64,000 nucleotides of DNA, from contig OY740767.1 in assembly GCA_963513935.1 (NCBI GenBank), forward strand, positions 79,596,060 to 79,660,059. The letters are read 5' to 3'. Source of the DNA: Aphrophora alni. Its lineage: Eukaryota; Arthropoda; Insecta; Hemiptera; Aphrophoridae. Positions 25,661 through 36,374 of the stretch are shown here, piece by piece. The stretch's first letter is position 1. Each line of letters opens with the position of its first letter. The translations under genes were made by a program, and so were the position numbers. The notes beneath the pieces are model-generated. The model had not been told where the DNA came from and made no database searches. It saw only the letters and a list, made by a program, of their open reading frames with translations.

Positions 25661-28600
25661 GTTTAAACATGATTATCTTGAAATATCTAAACCACCTTAT
25701 GTTAACTAGTGTTTGTCGTATAATTCCTCGAAACAGGTTAGGATGGGTTAACTAATATTAGTTCTAGACTAAAGCCCTTGTGGAATAGAGAATTGTAGAC
25801 GATAGAATGTTGGGTGTAACGTAATATATATTATTATAGAAGTCACAATGACTTTAGGTCAGCAAATTATAGTAGGGAAGGAACTAACTATCTTTAAAAA
25901 GATACAGATATTACCTGCGGAGATCTTTCTGCTTGTAGGCCTATTATGAACCCACTTCACTTAATCAGTTTATGGGAGACTTGAAAAGAACGTCACGGTG
26001 CAGGTGTTGAAAGAATAAAAGATTAAGTACTACGGGCTCTGACTGTACTAAGCTTTATTAATTTCCCCTTCACGCTCCATGGTACTCGGAATGTGAGGAA
26101 GTTATGTGTTGACTACTCGGTTAACTGAAATGTTGAAAGAATATATCACGTTTTGTTTATTAGTCTAACTTAAATTCAATAGCTAAAATTATTGTTTAGT
26201 GTTTAAAATTGTTTTTATTGTTGTATATGTCACTATTTTGAGTCAAATGGTCAGTTATAGCTAAAAAGTGATTCCTAAAAACGCAACCCCAAAATCACGC
26301 TTAGATCGTAAGTTGATAAAATTGAAATTGGTTCAAGTAGAGAGCAAAGAGAGTATAAGGAAATATATATTTCTTGTTTATTAGAAACAACAAATCACTT
26401 CTAATTCATATAATATGATGCAATATTGCAGAATTTATATGACTAACACTTAGGTGTGTATTCATAGACATAATTCTGTAGAATCCAGTTTAAAAATATC
26501 CCCCGCCAATTGTATGTTGTTTGTCAAGCGTAAGTTTACCTGAACCGGTTTACCTGATAAATGATCACCGGCAAATTTCTTAGAACTAAAGGTCTGGGAC
26601 TCATGCCAGTTCAAGGTGGACACTGTGGGCAGAATAAGGTTGAATGACCTTCCATGGCTAGCTAACACGCCTTAAACGGATCCCAATAAATATATCACGT
26701 TTAATCTTGTCCTCCTTTATATAGTACTATGAAAAATAAAAATAACGAAATAAGAGTTTGATGTCTGAAGAGTTAAAACAGGGCGACATTGTTCTAGTAG
26801 TTCTCTTAATTTTAATCATTGACTAAGAACTCTAAATAAATGTAGAATAAAGGCTTGTTCATCAGGGCTATTTTTCGGAATCTACTAAATGTCTCTGCGT
26901 CAATTAATTTTGAATACAAATAGCTGGCAGCGTTTAATCGCGTAAGTTTGAACAGAGAGGCATTTTCTTAAATCAATTAGATCTTATTAACTGGTGCTTT
27001 GGAATTCTAGAAAACATTGTTTTATACAATACTATTTCATAGGGTATATGTCAAGAAGGCAGGTTCAAAGCAATAATTATTTAGAACTGATTTATTTAAC
27101 CTACTAACAACCTAAACAGTTATATATTCATAAAAAATAAAAATAAAAAAAATATACTAAGAATAATGAATCAACAAAAATTATTGTTATATTATAGTAA
27201 ATAAAAAATATTGCGTGGCTTAATATTGAATTTTCAGTAATAAGGTTTAAGGAGGATTGATTTTTATTGAAAAGGGATTTTTCAAATATTTTTAAGAGTT
27301 AAATCTTTCTTTAAAAAAATACATTTTTGTTCAATATTTAATTGAAAAATATTCAATTCATTACAAAATTATATTAACAGTGTATTCAAGTCCTGAATGT
27401 TAAGCTTTATGATATTTTATAATTAACTTTATTTATCATATTATTTTGGGTAACGTTGTTGATATATTTTATTCCTGTAACAATTTATATGATATTACAT
27501 GTGAGACTAGTTAAAAAAATTGTAATTTATTTCTTATCGTTCTAAAAATAATAATTTTCGAAATAACATAATCATACGCTCGGCCTAATATTTTAAAACT
27601 AATATACAAAACAAAATGGATTATTATTCAGAAATATTGAACAGACTGAATTGCCATATCTTCCATTATTTTTGTAAGACAATGTGTTAATATGATGCCT
27701 TACTTTGGTTTATTAAAGTGGAAGGATTGTAATCAATGAATGCTGGAAAGATACCACCATAATGGAGTATCTATCGACAGTAGACTTACCATAACTGTGT
27801 AGGAGCAAGTGAAATTATCTTGGTTTACTTCACTTGTCTTCGTTACTTCATTTTAGTTAAAGTAACTAATGTCATTCGTATTTTGGTTTTTTATGTTGCA
27901 TCTTTTTACTACTTAACTAGTGTAGCTAATATATACAAGAAGTTTATACGCACTGATTGAAATAACTAATTTCCTCCAATAAAAAATGTAATATGGAAAT
28001 ATGCCCAAATAAAGCAAAATAAAAGTATGGTCAAAGTGTCACGTCACTGTTACTAAGCTATTTCGACATTAAGCTAAATTTCAGAATCAGCTCAGTTAAT
28101 ATTAACACTGTGATGTTAGTGAGGACAATCCTTGACATTACATTCACTGCAAATAAGTCATCAAGCAAAACGGCCTTGAGTTGGAAGAAAAATATAATTG
28201 CACTTGACTTTAACTTCACAGATTGTTTTTATCAAATATGTAACTAAGGTCGAATGTTTCGTAAGGACAACAATTAGAGGGCGAGAATTATTTATAATGT
28301 TACGCTTAGGAGGATTTTTTATAACGGCGAGACAGCTGCTAACTGCTAAACGAGTTTAAATTGCTTTTTATTGAGTTCCGACAATGCATACCTCGTAATT
28401 CAATATGTGAGGCGAACAGTTGTAGTTTTGTCGGTTCCGTGCAGAATGCGTTTTACCGGAAAGTTGGAGAAATAATATTTTTTGACTGTTTAAAGGGGAT
28501 AAACCTTTCGGTCATCACCGCCTTGAAAATAAGGTAGAATAGGATATAATAAAGACCCCGTATTACTAGAATACTATAATAACTTCAGGGTCGAAAAGGA

Positions 28601-30581
28601 ACGACCGTTGGTCAAGAGAGGAAGATGAATGACAGAGATCGAACCCAAGACAACATGAAAAAGGTAGATTACCTCGGGATTGCGAAGCCCGTACTCATGA
28701 TAAATCCCCTTGAGGATTGGAGAATGCTAATTGTGGGTAGTTGTCAGAACTAGAGCTACAAACCATAGAGTGAGGAGTACGTATGTAAATCAATGTAACC
28801 AATAATAATGCTGTACGTTATAGATTCTTATGCAAAAAATTGACTTTTAAATAATACTGTATTTACTCATGGCTTCATAATTTGATTTTTTAAATTGTGC
28901 TGTATATAGTATAGTATATAATGTTTAAAGTCGGACACTGATTTTTGCATGATTTTAAAACTAAATAAAAGGAAAAGTATTTAACAATAGGACACTTTGT
29001 TTTTAAATAAATGGTAAATGACTGTTGTGTTATAAAATTTAATTGTTAACACGTCTTTCTTGAACATAAATTAAAAAGTCGCATTATACGTGAAGACGAA
29101 TATTTCAATAAAAGTGGTCAATAATATAAAGCTAAATAGGGAAAGTCAATGTCTATATTTAAATAAAAGAACAGAAAAACTAATCTCAATAACTATTGTC
29201 TCTTGAAACTGGGCTAAAACAAACAACATTTTGATGTAAGAAGTTCAAAAAAAATATTGAATTAGTTTTGATACAGCACCTATGTCCATGACTACAGTAG
29301 GCTAATATGTTCCATTTATGTGAACCTCCTCCTCCACAATATATTACTATGACAATTTTATTAATAAGGTTTACCAAATTTTTAACATACATAACACATA
29401 TTTAAAATCCCTTTACAACTTTGTTTTTACTAAGATGCGAGGTCAAAATTAAGTTGACATAAAGACAGTGTTACTTTTGTTCACGATCACACAGTTTCTT
29501 CTCTTAAAAATGCAATTCACGTTATGCATACGTACGTTATCCTAAAGCAATTAACTAAAAGACAAATCATGTTTTCTATCATTTTGTTTTTAACTTTAAA
29601 TAACTTTTTACCGTCCAAGTTTTTCCTAAATTAAAGTGAAACTCATTTTCTTGCATGAACTTCATCCATCAATGAAACAACAGAAATGAAGAGAAATCGA
29701 TGCGATTTAATAACGTTAATGATTTGCAAAACTGTTCTCCTTCACGGATATTGCAGTTTACAGGTTAGTTCTGCCTACGGCGTACACAATGGAGGCATAA
29801 TTAGGAAGCACTAGTTCTGTTTAATTGGATCTTTTGTACTATAACTATTGAAGTTTATACTAGAGGAGAATTTGTATTTTAAAAAACGATTATCTCCTTA
29901 GATAATGAACAAGAGAAATTTGAATATGAAGTTTATTACTGTAAAAAGCTCATATAATGAAGCTGTAAAGTTATAAAATGAAGTTTATTACTTTAATACA
30001 GTTCTGAACTATATCAATTACGGTGTTTATTGTTTATATTTTTATTTTTTAAACACGTGCTTTTCTTCAATTATAATTATTATCATTAATTATTTCAGGT
30101 ATAAAAAATAAACTTTAGGTAATTATGGTTGGTGGTGTTTTTTTTTTTTGTTTGAAGTTTCGCTGATGTAGTTTGTGTATATAATTTGTACCACATTTTT
30201 ATTATATAAAATTATTTCAAGGAAATAATATAGTTTTAATAAATTATAATATTTACTCTTTCAGGTAAAAATGTCGCAACATCTGAAGGATTATTGTTAA
30301 AAATAAATTTTAAGTTAATTTTTAAATTTTAATTTGACACCAAATTTCAACTTCTCAATTATATAAATATAGTTTCAAAAATCACAAAAATAATTTTCGA
30401 AAAAAGAATAAGAAACTATTAGTTTCCATGGCCAAATGTTGTTTTTCGTAAGAAATAATAAAATGAATTTTGTATTCCTATTTAGAAATATTTTATATTA
30501 CTTCGTTCAGAAATGGTGCCGAAATTAAATTAAGTTGTAAATATAAACGAATTATATTGATTTTATTTTCAGTTTCAATCT

Positions 30582-30647
<66 letters not shown>

Positions 30648-32192
30648 GTATATAGGTATATGTTTGTTCAACTAAATAGGCTTCTATGTTATTTTTTTTT
30701 ACAATTTTCTTATGCTTTACTCTACCTCAAAAAAGTAAAACGTATATGGCATACCTTAAGTCAATTTATAAAATCGTTAATAATCTTCGTAAGTTTGAAA
30801 TATTGTTTTCAAATTTGAAAATGTGTATCACGAAATTTGAATCCAAGTTAATAGAAAAACAAATCTCCAATCGTCTCGCCACTCAACTTAAAGTTTATTG
30901 GTTTCTAAAACGAAAATATATCATAAAAATGTAAAATAAAAAAAAAAGTTGGGTATCAGATTTGTTAAAACAACCGACAAATAACAATAATATAAAATAA
31001 ATTTAAGGGGAAATAAATTTAATAAAATGATATAAAGTTGTGATAGTGAATAAAAATGTAGAGGAGGGAATTAATAAAATTAAAATTATTAAGTGAAGGC
31101 CTCTTAACTAATAATATTTATAAAACTCTTTACAACAAAATTTAAAAATAAGAGTATAAAATTGGGAACAACAATTTAAAAAAAAAACGAAGTGTGTCAA
31201 GACATGAAATGCTACCATAGATTTACTGATTAGGTGCTTCTCTTTACTTAATACTTAATAGAGTCAGTTTTGTATTTGCATAGGTTATACCACTAAGTAC
31301 AACGAAAAGGAAAGCAGATGATCAGAAAATCTGCAGTTTATGTGCGAGTCACTTTGCGTGAAGTAATTGAAACTTCATAGTTTTATTTGTTTAGGATTGG
31401 AGAGACTTAGTAGGGAGAAATATCTGACGACAAGGCTGTCTTTTTGTTATTTCAATTCACCTTTTGTGAGAGTACTCTACAAGGAATTATCTAAACATTA
31501 TATTCCTCGAGTAATAGCACAGAAAAGTGTTTACTTTTCAACTTTTATTTCACGTAAAATTTTTGATATATATATATATATATCAAGGAAAATATCGCAA
31601 TCACACTTTTGTTCGTATTCTACTTATGGCATCCACTATAAAGTATTGATTTTTGACATTTTGTATTTGATTTTCTTTATGGAAAGTGGTTCAAAATACA
31701 ATAATACCTAAACAGTTACAAATAAAATACACCCATGTATATACAAATATGTTTTGGAGAGTAAGTTACGTATGTTAAAATAGGAGGAGATATAAAAACG
31801 TTATTATTAAATAAAATAATAGATAAAATAATAGACATATATATAAATTGCAATATATATATAAATTGGGTTTTTAAAGTGCAATGATGTGTAATGTATA
31901 TTACCTTTTTGTAATACTGCTAGTCTTAATCTTAGAAGTATAACATCAAATATTAGTTGCAACAACAATGTGAATACTACGCGAGTTAGGTCAGTTTTTT
32001 ATTCAAGTAAATTGATTAGTTTAAACATAAAACGTAACCTAACTATCCTAACATGCCTTTAATGGTGTTCAACTAAAAATATAATTTTACTACAGTAAAA
32101 AAAAAAAAAAAAAATTCTATCGTCTAGAAGGTGACAGTGTGAATAAGACGACTTTTACAAAACCCTTAGTTTTTCAAATCTCCAGCGACATG

Positions 32193-32237
<45 letters not shown>

Positions 32238-35200
32238 CATTCATGATCACACGTGGGCAGAAAAGTGACGTCAATGCGTTTTCTTCTCATGAAAATTGTT
32301 CTGCAAGTTAAATACAAATATCTTATCCTAGGTAGGTAAATATTGTTCGTCTATGTTATCAACTGCCATTAATGGAACTGTGGAGTTAATATCATCACTA
32401 ATGATGTCTAACATTTGTTTCGGCAAGGGAACTGATAAAGACGATTTAAGACTACGACATATATGCATACAATCGAAACCTACGCGATGATGCAAACTTA
32501 ACTTGTTTTTAAATCTATTGTGTCTCATGGCACGTAGGTGTAAACTGGCCTTCATCCGGTTAACCTCCAACAATCCCTCTAGTGGGCAAACACATCTAAG
32601 TTAAATCCGGTATTAACAGAACCGTTACTGTAAACTTACGTTTAAAAGATGGTTTAAATAGTAATATTACAATTCAGAAAGTTAAATGTAAATTTGATTT
32701 ACTGTCTGTCTGTCCTGATAGCTTACCAAATCAAGTTATATGCTATGCTTTTTTACCTTACAAAATACGAATCCTGCTTATTGTATTTAAAATTCAAGGA
32801 TTAGGGTATATAAAAGGTTTTGGTTTTTAAACTTCAAAACAAGTTTGTATGCGTCATCGTAAAATTTGTTAAATTAAAAATTAATTTTCACTTTGTTTTA
32901 TCCTACCTCTGGAATTATAACGTACAGTGCTGTAAAAGGTAGCTGCTTGTCCTTTACACTCGTTAATATTCAAAGCTAATAAATGTTTTTTTTAGACATT
33001 AAAATCAGATGAAACCAATTGAAGTTAGAAAGAAGTTCATTGTTGTGTGTATTGAATTACATTTGGTCCAAAATGTAAATATGTAAATAAAATGTTAACT
33101 AAGAAGCAAACTATGTAATAAATGCTGTTTAGGCTTTTGTATAAAAAACTATTGAATAGAGAAGAGGCTACATATTTTGTAGAGGCATTAATGTTCATAG
33201 TAGTTATGTATTGCATATACAATATTTAAAAAAAAAAATGGTTTAATTATTAAAAAAAAGAAAAAGAAAATGATTGTTACAAAAAAGTAGTTTAGCAATT
33301 TAGTCACTTGTTACATAAGTTATAATCAGCTGTGTCATGCACTGTTCAATACTATAATAAAGTTAGTCTATTTATTCAGGTTGTTTCAAATTTAGGTTTG
33401 AGTTAATTATTGTTCTTGAACAATTTTAATTTATTTTTATCTGGAAGAAATAAATTCTTTAATAACCTTTAAGTTCAACACTTTATTAATTATATATTTC
33501 ATGAGCCGAAACGGGTAACTTTCAGTTTTGTGAACAATATCAACACGATGTCATATCATTTATTTATTAATGAATTATTCTTAATGAATTTGATGTAATG
33601 CCAATATATTATTCATGACAATTTTGTCATGTGAGTTTATAAATTACATTTTTCTTATGACATGTTATACTGTTTGTTATCATAATAATTTATTTTAGGT
33701 GTGCTACTTTTAGAAGAAGAGACATTTTTAGAGATTTCACCATGAGATTTCCTAAATAGACCACAGCCATAATTTCAAATAATAACATTATACATATGCA
33801 ATATTTTAAAATGCTTTTCAAGTTTCAATTCATTCAAGGCAATACTAATGTTTTGTGTATGGTCTCAAGGTCAAACATTGTTAGACTTTCCATTGTTCTT
33901 AACAATTAGCGTGAATTTAAATATATGGTATTCATAAGTTGCAAACCTATTATTATATAATAATAACTATTATAAGTATAATAAAAAACATTTTGTTCAA
34001 AATTCTACTAAACAATGTTGTTGTCATCTTTATACATTTACTTTATAAGGAACACAAGGAAAAGATGTAAAGAAATATGAAATAACTGGAAATTAGAGAA
34101 TTATTGCAAAAATGTAAGTGTGGTCTATAAAAAGAAACTTACGCTGTACAGAGTTGAGTGCCTGTAATTAAGTTTTCTGACATCAAATCTCTTTTAGTAA
34201 TATAAACTAAAACGAACTAGATTTGGAAGAAAAACACTTCAAAATGTCATTAGTTCAATTCAGTACCAATATAATAGAAGTCTTCATTGGGGTGGAAAAT
34301 TTAAAACGTAACTTTCGGGATTTTATAGTATTTCTTGAACTATTGCGCTCTCTTGTTAATTAAAAACAAATAACTATGTGTTAAGAAATATAATCTTATT
34401 TTCATTTTGATTAACAATTATGTGGATGATTATTATTTATTAAAAATTATCTAGTTTTATTTATTTAATCGGTACTTTGTTATTTTGTGTTTAGGCAAAT
34501 TGCTTCAAGTTGAAACAGTTTTGTATAAAGAAGTGTTTTATTTAATGAACAATTTAACTATCTTTGGATTGGTATTTTCATGATTTATTGTAGTCAATGT
34601 GGATATTGCGTAGTATAAATGAAAATAAATACATGCAATATGGCAGAGGAAATGAAAAGACTACCGTTAAAAAGGAACTCGTTTGAACGGAATTTACATG
34701 TAATAGTTAACTACTGCAAATGTTCAACGATTACTGCACATGGTGTAGGCCTATAGCCTAACCTGACGGACAGTAACAAGTGAAAGTGATTCAATGACAT
34801 TCTTTTGATTTATTATTTACCTAAAAGATACTTAGCAGGTACTGTACATGAGGACAGATTCTTTGATGTTTAGTTTACAAATTATCTAACTTATCGTTTT
34901 AACTATTTTTGTCTATCATAGATTAATGGAAAAACTAGTGTATATTTTTGGATGAGTGAAAATTGAAAATACAAGGCGAAATTTTAACTAGAACTGAATA
35001 TAAACAATATTAAAATAAGTACAATTTATAAATTATATATGTATAACACGTTGAGATGGAAATTATAATTATCTCAGTATTAGACTGTATGTTTACAGTA
35101 GAAACATTATATTTCCAATCTATGTTGAACACATAACCGTATTAAGATTCAATTATTTTATTAATGTCGATATATAGTTGAAGTTTACCAACAAATAATA

Positions 35201-36306
35201 AATCAAGACAATTATGCAATAAATCAATTAAATTCAGTATCATAATATTTAAGACACAATCATTTCCTTGTATAGTTTGACCCTTTTATCGCAAAGAATT
35301 AACTAGGGCAATGTAATATTCGCTCTATAGTAATAATAAGATGACTGAGTTATTTAATTTCTTTTTTATAGTTGGTGATAATAATACTTTGTGTTTGTAG
35401 AAGTGCAGTTCTTAGGGTACAATTACTGACATCATACGTCTTGACTCATTTCTAAGTGTCAAGAATCTTTGTAAAGCAATAATACATTTCCGAAATTTTA
35501 TTTATATTTCATTTAAAGAGTTATAAAGTAGATGAATTTGTATGATAGTAAACAATTAAATAATTAGCCACTACTTACATTATATTACTTTGCTTATAAA
35601 TTGAATTTGGTATTGTATATGTATAATGTATATATATATATATATGTATGTATATATATGTATATGTATATGTATATGAAACTAGACGAGTATTAAATAC
35701 TAATAAAAATTGACATTAAATTAGCTGATAAACAACTCAACGGTGGTTTTAAATAGTTCGAAAATTGTAAAAGATTACTATAAGTCATTTTGAATAGTTT
35801 AATTATTTAAGTTTGATATAAGATATTTTAGGTAAGTTTTGCTATAAATTCTAAATTTGAATTAATTTATTTCAAAAATAAATCTAATGGAGACGAAGAA
35901 ATTAATTTCTTAACAAAGTAATAAAGTTAAAAAGAAAAGTCTCATATGTCTTAATAAAATATAAATAATTGCTTGGCCGGTGCTAATCTACCTGTTTGAG
36001 TTACGATTGCATGTGGATATATTATTTATTGGATACAACAATATCAAATAAGAGATGAAAAAAAAAATCATTTTCAAATAGAGGTCAAACTTTTTAAAAC
36101 GGGTAACAATGGCAATTTTTTAAAATGTTATTGTAAACAATATATGGTAATTTTTTTAAAAAAAGTGTTGGCCAAATTAATTTTATAAGGATATATTAAA
36201 TATTTAAATTAAGTTTAGATTTACTACACAATGACTTACCAACTACAATGTGGACTCCTGCTACGGCAACAACAATGCACACTAGAATGTTGTAGACTGT
36301 AGCCAT
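18905..36306 (-). CDS. Secreted i-type (destabilase-family) lysozyme, four coding exons
   Basis: Spliced 162-aa protein of the invertebrate-type lysozyme family, secreted and normally linked to antibacterial defence or digestion. Coding exons: 36306-36240, 22702-22517, 22344-22271, 19066-18905; introns of 13,537, 172 and 3,204 bp, all GT-AG, phases 1, 1, 0. Residues 1-22 are a hydrophobic signal peptide. The mature part has the family signature CLGCICEAISNC (34-45), CGIFRITWAYW (56-66), a two-Cys exon-3 segment (C89, C95) and CNGDGVVNCYDYASIHRLGG (111-130). Twelve mature cysteines fit six disulfides. The Glu that is catalytic in the clam enzyme aligns with Ile42, a loss known in other insect i-type members, so muramidase activity is doubtful. 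Length and cysteine spacing are normal for a full-length functional gene. The exon model is inferred by eye from splice sites and family similarity. Confidence 0.93.
19067..22270 (-). other. Lysozyme intron 3
   Basis: A 3.2-kb intron that holds a plus-strand Penelope-like remnant (20640-21790), antisense to the host gene. The rest is AT-rich with no other recognised feature. Confidence 0.85.
20640..21790 (+). mobile_element. Decayed Penelope-like element (RT domain)
   Basis: Broken frames retain a Penelope-type RT order. FNKEEIDILSEGLEISL at ~20666-20716 matches the conserved pre-RT LS..E...L.KGL.F block. VDKGNSVVILDEDE at ~20918-20960 matches the ADKGN.VVI.D motif. Degraded LPRLYGLPKIHK-like sequence lies at ~21100-21180, then SPNTPITETMVN (family: FTNIPxxET) and YQQLDGRPMGN with the FMSRFE tail (to ~21535). 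No YVDD catalytic box and no GIY-YIG endonuclease were found. The copy is inactive and sits antisense in lysozyme intron 3. Confidence 0.82.
22271..22344 (-). CDS. Lysozyme exon 3
   Basis: A 74-nt exon, residues 85 (split) to 109, with acceptor TTGCAG and donor GTATGT. It encodes the ACTNDPICAG segment and a YLNKF helix that matches the family's YMxKF. Confidence 0.92.
22517..22702 (-). CDS. Lysozyme exon 2 (catalytic-domain signature)
   Basis: A 186-nt exon, residues 23 (split) to 85 (split), with acceptor TTACAG and donor GTGATT. It carries the CLGCIC and CGIFRI signatures and the YWADAGKP motif. The site of the missing catalytic Glu (Ile42) is here. Confidence 0.93.
23958..24028 (-). tRNA. 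tRNA-Gly, anticodon CCC
   Basis: A 71-nt complete tRNA. The acceptor pairs GCACTGC with GCAGTGC, discriminator A. The D-arm carries the A box (TGGTGTAGTGG). The anticodon stem CAAGA/TCTTG encloses loop TTCCCAT, giving anticodon CCC. The T-arm is CCCGGG-TTCGATT-CCCGGG-like with B box GGTTCGATTCC. A T5 Pol III terminator follows on the minus strand at 23952-23948. There is no intron. The D- and anticodon arms match metazoan tRNA-Gly(CCC) as I recall it. It lies inside lysozyme intron 1, in the same orientation as the host gene. Confidence 0.96.
25173..25186. repeat. 14-bp all-G/C palindrome
   Basis: CGCGGCGCGCCGCG is a perfect palindrome made only of G and C, inside a 19-bp G/C block (25172-25190). 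It is surrounded by sequence that is otherwise strongly A/T. Confidence 0.9.
25607..25657. repeat. (AT)n microsatellite
   Basis: About 25 uninterrupted AT units within lysozyme intron 1. Confidence 0.95.
28490..28735 (-). mobile_element. tRNA-derived SINE, family 2, copy A
   Basis: On the minus strand the head holds ATCATGAGTACGGGCTTCG (A-box region). The B box GGTTCGATC lies at 28645-28637. The body and tail (TTGACCAACNGTCGTTC, then TGACCGAAAGG) are shared with the elements at 46.55-46.80 and 50.15-50.37 kb. It lies in sense orientation in lysozyme intron 1. Ends were set by comparison with the copy at 46.55 kb, whose target-site duplication fixes its length. Confidence 0.75.
30584..30643. 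repeat. (TA)n microsatellite
   Basis: Thirty uninterrupted TA units. A reading frame through it encodes an Ile/Tyr repeat and is not a gene. Confidence 0.95.
32197..32232. repeat. (TA)n microsatellite
   Basis: Eighteen uninterrupted TA units in lysozyme intron 1. Confidence 0.93.
35615..35678. repeat. Compound (TA)/(TATG) microsatellite
   Basis: Interrupted TA units mixed with TATG and TATATG units, about 64 bp, near the 5' end of lysozyme intron 1. Confidence 0.85.
36240..36306 (-). CDS. Lysozyme exon 1 (signal peptide)
   Basis: The ATG at 36306 opens a 22-codon hydrophobic leader followed by a phase-1 donor (G|GTAAGT). The join restores the frame of exon 2 exactly. The 5' UTR predicted from the initiator is only 14 nt. 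Confidence 0.88.
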
Positions 36307-36316
36307 GTTGAAAGTC

Positions 36317-36374
36317 GACTGACTCTGGCATGACCACTGCTAATGTATATACGTAGAAGGTAAAGTCACGTGAC
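36317..36374 (-). promoter_or_regulatory. Lysozyme core promoter: Inr, TATA and CLEAR/E-box
   Basis: Reading the minus strand: the perfect palindrome GTCACGTGAC (36374-36365) matches the CLEAR element bound by TFEB/Mitf-type bHLH-Zip factors. TATATAC (36351-36345) is a TATA box and TCAGTC (36322-36317) is the arthropod initiator consensus, with predicted +1 at A36320. TATA-to-start spacing is 25-31 bp, as expected. The CLEAR site lies about 45 bp upstream of the start. The motifs are seen directly; their use is inferred. Confidence 0.8.

Larger units (their letters stand above)
22703..36239 (-). other. Lysozyme intron 1 (13.5 kb)
   Basis: Bounded by donor GTAAGT (36239) and acceptor TTACAG (22703). 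It contains a tRNA-Gly gene, a SINE family 2 copy, an all-GC palindrome, and TA microsatellites (25607-25657, 30584-30643, 32197-32232, 35615-35678). The remainder is AT-rich and stop-dense, with no nested protein gene that I can support. Confidence 0.85.

Noticed and set aside
26462..26668. 68-codon minus-strand frame in a GC-balanced patch
   Set aside because: No domain recognised and no splice context. Probably an old repeat in the intron.
30470..30934. Two plus-strand open frames next to the TA repeat
   Set aside because: The first is the TA repeat plus flank. The second is Lys/Ile/Leu-rich, as expected from A/T-biased random sequence, with no domain or splice context.
32328..32573. 81-codon minus-strand stop-free stretch of fairly normal amino-acid composition
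   Set aside because: It lies inside lysozyme intron 1. No recognised domain, no clear splice sites and no promoter. It could be a transposon piece.
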